A DNA stretch of 64,000 bases. Source: Sialis fuliginosa. Lineage: Eukaryota > Arthropoda > Insecta > Megaloptera > Sialidae. The position numbers and the translations under genes were made by a program. The notes beneath the pieces were generated by a model. The model made no database searches. It was not told the origin of the DNA and saw only the letters and a program-made list of their open reading frames with translations. Location: the NCBI GenBank assembly GCA_961205875.1, contig OY540813.1, positions 372,001 to 436,000 on the forward strand, given 5' to 3'. Below are positions 38,101-47,235 of this stretch, one piece after another. Numbering within the stretch: position 1 is the stretch's first letter; each line of letters opens with the position of its first letter.

Positions 38101-41100
38101 AAAAATAAAATAACATAAAAATTTTTTTTTCCAGGGTTAATAGCATCAAAGTTAAAAAAAAATAAAATAACATAAAATATTTTTTTTTTCAGGGTTAATA
38201 GCATCAAAGTTAAAAAAAAAAAATAACATAAAATAATTTTTTTTCCAGGGTTAATAGCATCAAAGTTAAAAAAAAATAAAATAACATAAAATAATTTTTT
38301 TCCAGGGTTAATAACAATAAATTTTTAATATTGCTTTAATTTTTTTTTTGAGAAGCTTCTATAGGCCTCTGAAACATGTAAATTTTTTATCAAAATCGGT
38401 TTGTCCAATCCGAAGAAAATTTTTTTTTTTGATTTTCACGTTTTTTTTTAATTTTTAACACGGTTTTTTTTTTTAATTCAAGTAGTCTTAAAAAATAGTA
38501 ATTATCAAAATTTCAAAAATCGACTATGCACAGATTTAGTCAGTGCATATATGAAAATTTAGAAGAAAACAATTTTTTAATCGGTTAATTAGTTTTTGAG
38601 GAATTGCTGGGGTAAGATTGAAAAAATCGAAATTTTCTGAACCCTGGCACTAAATTGACTGTAACTCGAGCAATTTTCGGAATTTTAACTTAAATTATTT
38701 TTTAGATATTTTTAAATACGTCTACTTAAAAAAAAAACGCATAAAAAAATCGATTTTTTCCGTCGCATCAAAAAAAAAAAAAAAGATTTTCAGCGGAGAC
38801 GGAATTTATAAATTAATTTTAAAAAACTATAGGAAAAATTGAAAAATGTTAATCGTGAGCACTGAATTTGCGGCTACATTATTTATTAATATTTCAATTT
38901 CTAACGTCCAGTGTTTGTTTTCAGTGCTACGGAAGACGCAGAACTTATCGGGAAGATCTACTCGATCTCTGAAGGTGTGATATCGTTGGAGTTGTATAAA
39001 ATCGTTAACTATTGGGTGAGGAAGAATGTAAAAAGTACAAAACAAATCAGTATTAATCAGATGCTGTTGGAGAAAGGATTCGCACAACCGGCCGAAGAGA
39101 GTTATCTTTCAAAGGTACGTTACGATTTAATAGGGTCCCTTTTTAAACGGTAGATACACTCCACAGAAAACCGTACGAAGAATTACGAATACGTTTCTAA
39201 AACTGCGTAAAACTAATTCAATTAAGAAATGGGTGTGAGTGTGTCGGGATGCACAATCGCGGGATTGACGTGAAGGGGGGGTTAAATAAAACTCAGATGT
39301 TACATCTTTAATTAACACAGAAACGTTTGAATATTTGTAATAAAATGTTGCCGTAAACTTAATCTAAATAAAGAAATACATGTCGGAGCGTGTAATATTA
39401 TTACATAAGATGGTGGCATTAACTTCACAAGATCTTTAAATTATAGAAAATAACACTAATCGAATGTTTTTATATGTAACAATCATAAATACACAGAATA
39501 TTATGTGACTGCCAAACACTGTAAATGCAGTTCAGGTGTGACATAACACGTTTCAAGTGTGTCGTAACACGTTTAAAGACACCATAGCGTAGGTCGATTG
39601 CCAAACCAGAACTGATTAACTGCCGTCTCTCCAAATTGACGGTCTCCTCTCTGCCCCTTCCAATCGACCTACCACTTAGCGTGTCTCCTGATCTGCTGAC
39701 TGGTTATTGGTGCTGACTTCTGATTGGTCTGCTGCCAATTTGAACTAAATAATTTCCGCGCGCCGACATACACAAATATAGTTATTTCTTATGATTTGTA
39801 CGAAAATAAAAACAATTCATTAATATTTACAAGCGCAATCTTGGAAATACGAAATTTACTTTTTATTTTTTTTATTCAATTTAAAAAACTTTAATCAAAA
39901 AGAGAATATATTCTAATACACTGTTATTTTTTTTTTCAATTCAATGAATTAATATTTACAAGAGAAATCGAGGAAATAGAAAATTTAAAAATTTAATTTT
40001 TTTTAATATGAAGTTTTTCACTCGATATAACTGATTAAATGTTTTGATTTGTCTTGTATCACATAGATATAATCAAGATCTATAATTTGAGACCAAAATT
40101 GTCGAGATATACTGATTATAAATTTTACGCTAACGCGTAAAATTACCTCTGCGCTTTACATCAATTTTCTGAAATGCCCGCCCTGATTTGAATAATAACA
40201 AAACGTTGGTTTAAATATTGTTTATAATAACTTCCAGTGCAACCACGAAGTAAGACAAAACTGTCAGAACATGAGCCCAGAAGAGATAAACGTGTATAAC
40301 TTACAACAGCACGAATGGGTCGAAGAGTTCTCGAAGATACACACGTACGAGGATTTCGAGTCTCCTACGTTACAGGAGACTAACGGACGGACCGTTCATT
40401 TGAAAGGGCCGCACAGTCCGCTCGAGATGAAGATATACAACCAGTTTGTGTCTAACACGGCTGCTTCGTCTATCACGATCGACGGGGACTCGATCAACAC
40501 CGTTATGATTGATGCTGACCCGCAAGACCCGCACGAAAGGTATTTAATAATTTTATGTAATTTTATAGTATTTGATTATTTGAACGTTCGTGCAAAATTT
40601 CGTAAATATTCACCAAACCGTTTCCGAGAAATTAATTGTAATACAATGAAGTTTTAAATTTCCCGCTCTATGATTGTTATTTATGTATATTTGACAACAA
40701 TGCATTTATTGAAAAAAACGATTTGTTTTAAAAATTAAGTCATATATGTCGTAGCGTGTAATATTATTACATAAGACGGTGGCATCGCCACGTCTCGCAC
40801 TGTCACTAATCTGCTCTCCTTTCGTCGTTCATCAATAAAACAAACACAAATCAACAATATTGTGCCTTTATCAACATTAATCACTAAGTTACAATTACAA
40901 AATCACACATTGCCTTTTCATTTACTTCACAAGATCTTTAAATTATAGAAAATAACACTAATCGAATGTTTTTGTAACAATCATAAATACACAGAATATT
41001 ATGTGACTGCCAAACACGGTAATTGCAATTCAGGTGTGACATAACACGTTTCAAGTGTGTCGTAACACGTTTAAAGACAAGATAACGTACGTCGATTGCC

Positions 41101-44100
41101 AAACCAGAACTGATTAACTGCCGTCTCCCCAAATTGACGGTCTCTTCTCTGCCCCTTCCAATCGACCTCCCACTTAGCGTGTCTCCTGATTTGCTGACTG
41201 GTTATTGGTGCTGATTTCTGATTGGTCTGCGTCATTTCCATGTATTTAGCGCCAATTTGAACTAAATGATTTCCGCGCGCCGACATATATTATGCTTCTT
41301 ATAAAAAATAAGATAACGGTTTAGAATATTGTGCAATTAAATATGCATAGAAAAATAGAATAGCAAGATATTCTATTATTGTTTGACAGTTGTATTTATA
41401 ACCTGAAAATATTTACAGCGTTGCCGAATCTGATATTAGAAATTTACGTCAACAATGAATAATATCAATACTTGATTGTTATATTTATTGTAATTATTTA
41501 AGCTTGATTTAATTCTACAGTGCGTTCACGATGAAAGGAACAAATTCGTTTAAAATTCAGGTAATTATTTTGTGGAAAAACGCTCGGACCCGTCGATTAG
41601 TATTTTTAGTTGCGGATTTTTTGACATAAGAAAATTGTATACAGGATGTCTCAGGAAAAACATATGCAGTCATCATTGATTTTTTTAAATGGAACACCCT
41701 ATATATTATACCATTTTTGAATTGTGCGATAAATTCTGAACACTTTTTGTACAGTATATCAAATCTCTAAAATCAGTGGTTTTCGAAATAATGACGTTTG
41801 AAAATTGACATTTTGAAATACACACAAGTCAAATAAAATGTTTAAATTGAAAAAATACACCTTGAACTTTATTTTAGAAGTTAACAAAAACATCCTGGTA
41901 TGAAAAAAAGAAAAAACATTGAACTTTTTTCTTTTTTTCCTTTTTTTCCTTTTTTTTTCTTTTTTTTAAATTATTTTTGCAATACCAGGATGTTTTTGTT
42001 GGCTTTTAAAAAATAGTTCAAGGTGTATTTTTTCAATTTAAATATTTTATTTGACTTGTGTGTATTTCAAAATGTCAATTTTCAAACGTCATTATTTCGA
42101 AAACCACTGATTTTAGAGATTTGATATGCTGTACAAAAAGTGTTCAGAATTTATCGCACAATTATAAAGATATATTTTTGTTAAGTTAGGTTAGGTTAAT
42201 GTCATAAATATGTTGTATTATATTAAAATCTTTACAAATTTAACCAAAATAATCGCAGGAGAGTGAAAATTAGCTTCATATATGTAAATAAACGACGTTA
42301 ATTGTTATAACAGACAAAAGCTATGGTTATGACGTATCAAATACAAATTTAGATTTAAGTTAGTGTTTTCAAGACTCCGATGATGATAGCATTGCTATTG
42401 AAACACGTGTAAGTCGAGGAGATTTGTATCGGTGAATTGTTACCGTTTGTCCTCAGGTTGCTCGTATCGGCTACCGTAATGATGAACCAAGGTCACGACA
42501 GGCTGAAGTTGCGTCACACGACGCTGATGCCTAACGTCCACGGATTCAACGCGCTGATGAGCATGCTGTTCTGTCCGACGATGGAGCTGCGCGCCAGCGA
42601 GGACGGTACCAGATTCACGTCAGCGCTCTGCGGCCTCGGCTACAAGGAGAACGAGAACGGGAAGATACGTCCGCTGTTTCCTGAACACGACCTGCTCGTT
42701 AATATAGACGTTAAGATAGACCAGGATGATATTTCTGTGGTGAGTACGTTTGCGAGCGGTCCGTTTATTTTGTATTTATCGTTTTGTGTTTATTTTTTTA
42801 GATTAATAGTGTCCGGTATTGGATGAATATCGGTATGTCTCAAGACGATCATGTGATCGATCCGTATTTAGATCCGGAGGACATTTGCACTTGCCAGGAG
42901 AGAATCTACGGATATATAAAGATGTAGGTTTTATTTTGTTTAATTTTTTACGTAAAAGGCTGTAACTTTTAAACGATTCATCGGAATGATTTGATATTTT
43001 AATAGATAATACTGGACAATATAACACACATTTTAAGACAAATCTGAAGTTTCTAAGTTTTATAGATCCAGAGTAATAACTAGTTATAAATGAGACATTT
43101 TATAAATCATTCCTTTTACGAGTTTTTTAATTTTTTACTTAAAACGCTGTAACTTTTAAACGATTCATCGGAATGATTTAATATTTTAATAGATAAAACT
43201 AGATTATATAACACACATTTTAACACAAATCTGAAGTTTCTAAGTTTTATAGTTCCAGAGTAATAAGTCGTCATAAACGAGACATTTTTAAAATCATTCC
43301 TTTTACGAGTTTTTTTAATTTTTTACTTAAAAGGCTGTAACTTTTGAACGATTCATCAGAATGATTTAATATTTTAATAGATAAAACTAGATTATATAAA
43401 GGACATTTTAAGACAAATCTGAAGTTTCTAAGTTTTATAGATCCAGAGTAATAAGTCGTTATAAACGAGACATTTTATAATCATTCCTTTTACGAGTTTT
43501 TTAATTTTTTACTTAGAAGGCTGTAACTTTGAAACGATTTATCGGAATGATTTAATATTTTAATAGATAAAACTAGATTATATAACGGACATTTTAACAG
43601 AAATCTGAAGTTTCTAAGTTTTATAGTTCCAGAGTAATAAGTCGTCATAAACGAGACATTTTTAAAATCATTCCTTTTACGAGTTTTTTAATTTTTTACT
43701 TAAAAGGCTGTAACTTTTGAACGATTCATTAGAATGATTTAATATTTTAATAGATAAAACTAGATTATATAACGGACATTTTAAGACAAATCTGAAGTTT
43801 CTAAGTTTTATAGTTCCAGAGTAATAAGTCGTTATAAACGAGACATTTTTAAAATCATTCCTTTTACGAGTTTTTTAATTTTTTACTTAAAAGGCTGTAA
43901 CTTTTGAACGATTCATTAGAATGATTTAATATTTTAATAGATAAAACTAGATTATATAACGGACATTTTAAGACAAATCTGAAGTTTCTAAGTTTTATAG
44001 ATCCAGAGTAATAAGTCGTTATAAACGAGACATTTTTAAAATCATTCCTTTTACGAGTTTTTTAATTTTTTACTTAGAAGGCTGTAACTTTTAAACGATT

Positions 44101-45576
44101 CATCGGATTGATTTAATATTTTAATAGATAAAACTAGATTATATAACACACATTTTAACACAAATCTGAAGTTTCTAAGTTTTATAGTTCCAGAGTTATA
44201 AGTCGTTATAAACGAGACGTGTTTAAAATCATTCCTTTTACGAGTTTTTAAATTTTTTACTTAAAAGGCTGTAACTTTTAAACAATTCATCGGATTGATT
44301 TAATATTTTAATAGATAAAACTAGATTATATAACACACATTTTAACACAAATCTGAAGTTTCTAAGTTTTATAGTTCCAGAGTAATAAGTCGTTATAAAC
44401 GAGACGTGTTTAAAATCATTCCTTTTACGGGTTTTTAAATTTTTTACTTAGAAGGCTGTAACTTTTAAACGATTCATCGGATTGATTTAATATTTTAATA
44501 GATAAAACTAGATTATATAACACACATTTTAACACAAATCTGAAGTGTGTGTGATTTATAGTTACAGAGTTCTATGTCGTCAAACACAAGAGGTGGTTAA
44601 TGAGGTTAGGTTGTTTGTTTTTATTCCAGTTTGATAGGCAAGGAACGTGAATACTTGCCCGTGGAGCACATCCGCCATGAGAACATCTGGGGAACGATAA
44701 ACAAGAGTACGATCCTAGAGCCAGACGAACATAACCTTAAAGACAAAGCGGTTTACAGCCTGCACACGTGCATCGACTTGAACACGGAGAACAATATGCA
44801 CATGGCTCGCAGGCATATCAAGAAGTTACTGTCCATCTGCAAACGGTGAGTGTTTTTCTTTCTTTAAGAAATGGGAGATCTATTTAGGTAGCCCAATTTA
44901 TTAATTTAAATTTTTTACCGCACGGAGAAAAACCTAGCGTCTGTTGCGTTCATCGGAAACATCAAAAATAACAAGTAGTAGATATTTAAGACCCACACGT
45001 TCTATTTGAACGAAAAAAATACAAACAAAAGTCAAAAATATAAAAATTACACGTGTTTGAAAAAAAAATTTGTACGATTTTTCATGAAATTTTTTACTAT
45101 ATTAATGAAAAAGTAGTTTTTTTAAATTAAATTGCAAGGAAGTTTCGGTTCATATCGAAGTCAATTATGTTATCTACAAACGTACAAAACTTCAAACCAA
45201 TCTACCAAATATTTTTCGAGTTATCCTGTCCGAAGTTCACGAAAGTTTCAAGACTCGAATGTTACGATTTGATAATTCTTCCAAACGACTGCCAATTTCG
45301 CTGTATAATTTTAGGACGATATTCTACACATGTTTGACTAACATTTCGTGCAAAAAAAAGTTATAAATTGATCTCCCCCCCCTTGATTTAATTTAAAACG
45401 TAACGTGCTTGTGTTTTTTATTTTTCAGTGAAATCGAATTCCCGGCTCCCGATGTTACCTGTGAATTATGTGATATTAATGTATTAAATATAGATAGTTT
45501 AAGAGTGCATTTAGTGAGTCAAGTCCATAAAGCGAACTGCGACGCTATCGTCGGGCTCGATTCAGACGATGATTAA
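23173..45576 (+). CDS. spn-E: Spindle-E / TDRD9: DExH-box RNA helicase with Tudor domain
   Basis: 21 exons, all phases consistent: 23173-23556, 25392-25613, 26564-26767, 27831-27995, 28059-28243, 28304-28458, 28971-29137, 29211-29387, 30046-30336, 30399-30611, 31280-31503, 32992-33150, 33210-33339, 35419-35628, 35690-35871, 38925-39114, 40238-40539, 42457-42739, 42802-42923, 44630-44845, 45429-45576. The 1442 residues match the roughly 1400 of fly Spn-E and vertebrate TDRD9, germline piRNA-pathway proteins acting in perinuclear nuage to silence transposons. Seen: Walker [10 protein letters not shown] (143-151), DEVH (242-245), SAT (275-277), [11 protein letters not shown] motif V, QRAGRAGR motif VI (471-478), helicase-associated region, Tudor domain from about 893 with [12 protein letters not shown] (963-974), and a C-terminal C2H2 finger (Cys1405, Cys1408, His1421, His1427). 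All catalytic motifs are intact. Confidence 0.96.
23822..25266. mobile_element. Composite element with CAGGGCCGTAAC ends in spn-E intron 1
   Basis: The left end CAGGGCCGTAAC (23822) and right end GTTACGGCCCTG (to 25266) are a 12-bp exact TIR. Inside are two further starts of the CAGTGGCG family (23926, 24163), G/C runs, and the long palindrome at 24353-25098. No clean target duplication is visible, so the boundaries are tentative. Confidence 0.55.
24353..25098. repeat. Long near-perfect palindrome (arms about 365 bp)
   Basis: The left arm starts CTACGTCTTATTTTCTTCTA and the right arm ends in its near-exact complement (AAGAAAATAAGACGTAG). The centre lies near 24725 with almost no spacer. Pairing holds throughout, e.g. 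TTTGAACGCGTGGTCGGAAT at 24591 against its complement at 24841. It also produces two mirror-image short reading frames on opposite strands, which are by-products. It sits in spn-E intron 1. Confidence 0.9.
25671..25693. repeat. Interstitial CCTAA (TTAGG) run
   Basis: Four consecutive CCTAA units lie just 3' of spn-E exon 2. The same motif occurs at 75-92 and, as TTAGG, at 42184-42199. TTAGG is the ancestral arthropod telomere repeat; such short internal runs are common and do not imply a telomere here. Confidence 0.8.
25702..25812. repeat. Dispersed repeat, relative of 8699-8825
   Basis: Contains GATCTTGATATGGATCTTGG, CGCGTCGGTTTGGACGTGTT and CGACGTTTCGTCACACGTTG in the same order as the hairpin repeat at 8699-8825, but lacks the second hairpin arm. 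It lies in spn-E intron 2. Confidence 0.7.
26905..27782. mobile_element. CAGGGTGT-ended element filled with a 29-bp tandem repeat
   Basis: Ends are CAGGGTGTCCACTTTCTGG and a decayed inverted right end (AACACCCTG). Between 26922 and about 27625 there are some 24 copies of a unit of about 29 bp with core GAAAAGTCAGGGAATTTATT. It is non-coding, in spn-E intron 3, and ends about 50 bp before exon 4. Terminus-related sequence occurs reversed at 18940-18978. Confidence 0.8.
28560..28925. repeat. Two diverged units of the intron-19 satellite, in intron 6
   Basis: Phrases such as AAAGGCTGTAACTTTTAAAC, ATCTGAAGTTTCTAAGTTTT and CATTCCTTTTAC match the 187-bp tandem array at 42957-44570. The same repeat therefore sits in two introns of one gene. 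Confidence 0.7.
29404..29990. repeat. AAGTACTTAAGTACTT palindromic array, intron 8
   Basis: Dozens of copies of the palindrome TACTTAAGTA are spaced by short linkers such as CATCAA. The array starts CCAGAGCTGTAAAAGTACTT, like the second array's ACAGAGCTGTGCAAGTACTT. Every unit is self-complementary, so the whole region can fold in many ways. Confidence 0.85.
30630..31230. repeat. AAGTACTTAAGTACTT palindromic array, intron 10
   Basis: Second array of the TACTTAAGTA palindrome, here with a higher-order unit of about 48 bp containing ACATACATATGTACTTAAGT (30725-30850). It belongs to the same family as 29404-29990, two exons away. Confidence 0.85.
31520..32957. repeat. Expanded tandem array, unit about 285 bp, in intron 11
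   Basis: Four to five units each contain CTCTCCCCCCTCTAATTTC, GTAGCTTTTAATTAGTACT, CCCCATTGAGTGGGGTATCT and TTTTAACCCTTCAGT. The array ends with TATCACGCACTTGGC, like the tail of the elements at 14717-15390 and 36614-37320, which carry one or two units. A (TA)n run lies at 32383-32402. Confidence 0.8.
33390..33850. repeat. Repeat in intron 13, inverted relative to 44890-45370
   Basis: GTGTAGAATATCGTTCT, CAAATCGTAACATTCGAGTC, TGTGAACTTCGGACAGGATA and AACGTGTGGGTCTTAAATAT all recur as reverse complements at 44930-45345 in intron 20. A shorter relative lies at 331-475. It is non-coding. Confidence 0.75.
35990..36190. repeat. Tandem 53-bp unit with splice-acceptor-like core, part 1
   Basis: About four copies of a unit containing ATTTTTTTTCCAGGGTTTAT and AGCATCAAAGTTAAAAAAA. 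Each has a T-tract followed by CAG|G, the form of a 3' splice site. The array continues at 37915-38310 after a 1.7-kb insertion. It lies in spn-E intron 15. Confidence 0.88.
36194..37914. mobile_element. hAT-like insertion (TAGGGATGTTA ends) splitting the tandem array
   Basis: It starts TAGGGATGTTACGG and ends TAACAACCCTA. Flanks are TTTAATAG (36186-36193) and GTTAATAG (37915-37922), a target duplication matching at 7 of 8 bases, and the tandem unit resumes exactly after it. Subterminal regions carry many CCGAAACCG / TATCCG motifs at both ends. An AGGTTTCCGTAG element (36614-37320) is nested inside. Confidence 0.75.
36614..37320. mobile_element. AGGTTTCCGTAG-type element, copy 2 (nested)
   Basis: Inverted ends are AGGTTTCCGTAG and CTACGGAAACCT (ending 37283), followed by the tail CCAACACGCACTTGGCCG. 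It is collinear with copy 1 at 14717-15390, including the GTCCGTCCGTCC run. A long C-run lies at about 36937-36957. Confidence 0.75.
37915..38310. repeat. Tandem 53-bp unit with splice-acceptor-like core, part 2
   Basis: About seven copies of the unit ending TTTTTTTCCAGGGTTAATAG, continuing the array of 35990-36190. The last copy is about 600 bp upstream of the true exon 16 acceptor (TTTTCAG, 38918-38924). Confidence 0.88.
39380..39769. mobile_element. TIR element ATGTCGG, short form, intron 16
   Basis: Begins ATGTCGGAGCGTGTAATATT and ends CCGCGCGCCGACAT, giving an imperfect TIR of about 10 bp. It is nearly identical to 40748-41286 but lacks about 130 bp after GGTGGCAT, so it is an internal-deletion form of the same family. 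Confidence 0.7.
40748..41286. mobile_element. TIR element ATGTCG, longer form, intron 17
   Basis: Same termini and body as 39380-39769 (e.g. GTAATATTATTACATAAGA, AATCGAATGTTTTT, AACTGATTAACTGCCGTCTC), with an extra internal block at about 40785-40920. The two copies sit in neighbouring introns, both in plus orientation. Confidence 0.7.
41720..42163. repeat. Snapback palindrome, arms about 200 bp, intron 17
   Basis: The left arm from AATTGTGCGATAAATTCTGA pairs with the right arm ending TCAGAATTTATCGCACAATT almost throughout, including TTTTCGAAATAATGACGTTT and its complement. The short centre is a pyrimidine-rich TTTTTCC run near 41930-41960. It is non-coding. Confidence 0.87.
42957..44570. 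repeat. 187-bp tandem array, about 8.6 copies, intron 19
   Basis: Units start AAGGCTGTAACTTTTAAACG at about 42957, 43144, 43332, 43517, 43705, 43893, 44079, 44267 and 44452. Each contains GAAGTTTCTAAGTTTTATAG and CATTCCTTTTACGAG. Copies differ at a few positions only, so expansion is recent. Related units lie in intron 6 (28560-28925). Confidence 0.9.
44890..45370. repeat. Repeat in intron 20, inverted relative to 33390-33850
   Basis: Reverse-complement copy of the intron 13 repeat, including ATATTTAAGACCCACACGTT and TATCCTGTCCGAAGTTCACG. The pair could base-pair within the unspliced spn-E transcript over about 11 kb. Confidence 0.75.
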
Positions 45577-45739
45577 TTTTTTTTGTATATATATTTTTTC
45601 ACTGTTGTATTAATTTTAATTCATTAGTTTTCCTTGCTAATGATTTCAATTTTCATTAATTAATTAATTAATTAATTACACAGGCCCACAAGAAGAAGAA
45701 GAATAATTGAACGATAAAATATTTTACTGTTTTGTTACC

Positions 45740-46200
45740 GTCAATTTTGATGGGCGTAATTTTTTTTTTAATTGAATCTAACGAATGAGTTTTGTAGATC
45801 AGACGTTTCTCTTCGATTTGATTTATTTTTATCGATTTACGACCATTTTTAGCCAAGTTATTTGAAATTAAGGAACGAATGGTTGTAAATTTTTTTGCTA
45901 TTGTTAAAAAATTTTGAGGGCCGAAAGAAACTTTTTTTACCAAATCTAACTAATGACTTTTGTAGATCAGTTTTTTATCTTCAATTTGATTTTTTTTTAT
46001 CGTTTTACGACCATTTTTAGCCAAGTTATTTGAAATTAAGAAACAAATGTTTGTAAATTTTTTTTTGCTTTTTTGCTATTGTTAAAAAAATTAATTTTGA
46101 GGGCCGAAATAAACTTTTTTTATCAAATCTAACTGATGACTTTTGTAGATCAGTTTTTTATCTTCAGTTTGCTTTTTTTTGTATCACTTTACGACCTTTT
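45740..46200. repeat. Tandem units of about 185 bp
   Basis: Two to three units each with TTTTGTAGATCAG, ACGACCATTTTTAGCCAAGT, TATTTGAAATTAAG and TTTTGAGGGCCGAAA. The end of the unit recurs inverted at 46625-46740, on the other side of the element at 46221-46553. Confidence 0.75.
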
Positions 46201-46220
46201 TTAACAGAGCTATTTGAGTT

Positions 46221-46553
46221 ATGCCCGGTATTATAAAGGACCTAACAAAATTTGTTAGCTAGCAATTACATTCAAATGGGGTATTAATACTGTACTAGTA
46301 TCTATGGATTAGTTATGGAATTTAGAGCAGTGACACTTCAACTAATTGTAACACAGTTGGCATCTTTGACCGTACAAAATAATTTTCATAACATCACCAC
46401 TGTTTTAATACCGTTTGTATTTACCTTCAACGCGTGCGCGAAACTTGTCAAAGTCATCAACAAACTCCAAAAGAACTGTCATATAAGTTTGATATCTCAG
46501 TTGAAAGTGTTTGTTAGCTAACAAATTTGTTAGGTCCTTTATGATACCGGACA
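46221..46553. mobile_element. TIR element ATGCCCGGTATTATAAAGG
   Basis: The left end ATGCCCGGTATTATAAAGG and the inverted right end (CCTTTATGATACCGGACAT) pair with two mismatches, and GACCTAACAAA continues the pairing to about 30 bp. The 330-bp body is non-coding. Target duplication not clear. Confidence 0.75.
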
Positions 46554-47235
46554 TTAACAAAACAAATGTTTGTCAAAAGTTCCAAGGTTAGATTTACAAA
46601 GGTGAAAGTATTTTCTTCAAAACTCGGTCAATAATAGTCGTAAAGTGATACAAAAAAAAGCAAAATGAAGATAAAAAACTGATCTACAAAAGTCATTAGT
46701 TAGATTTAGTGGAAAAAAATATTACGACTCTCAAAATATAATATAAAAAATTTGTTCCAATTTTTTTGTGGGCTTGTTTTACAAATCAATAATTAAAATA
46801 AGAAAAAATGTATTCTGTTGATTTTTTGTGATTAGTTCCGTAAGAAATTAATTATTTAAAACAATCGTATCTGCAAATTTATTATTGTTTTTTAAATAAC
46901 TGTAGTATGTTATAAATTTTATCGACGAAGCCAAATCTGGCCGATGAAAACTAAAATAAATATATATATTTACAGATACTAGTGTTTTATTTCCAGGAGG
47001 TAATTAAATGGTTTTCTATTTAAAAATACTTTTTAAAATACAAAATGTATGTTTGTTAATAAACTTTTATTTTTTGTTACATTTTTAAGAAATAAAACCA
47101 AATAAATTTAATTTTAAAGACATCTTGTTTTTTCCTCTTTCACTTCAGATTCATAAAAAATAAGTTCAACTTTACAGCATTAAATATATTCAAATGTATT
47201 GGTAAGGTGAGTACACCATGTACACAATAAATAAC

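Noticed and set aside
37932..38207. 91-residue minus-strand Phe/Leu-rich frame
   Set aside because: Read-through of the 53-bp tandem repeat; pure repeat translation.
41518..41561. Possible 44-bp microexon of spn-E flanked by TTCTACAG and GTAATT, frame [13 protein letters not shown]
   Set aside because: Including it shifts exon 18 out of frame and hits a stop, whereas joining 40539 directly to 42457 gives the family-typical HERLLV...RHTTLMP sequence.
45657..45680. TTAA-repeat after the spn-E stop as a regulatory site
   Set aside because: Simple ATTA microsatellite; no further signal around it.
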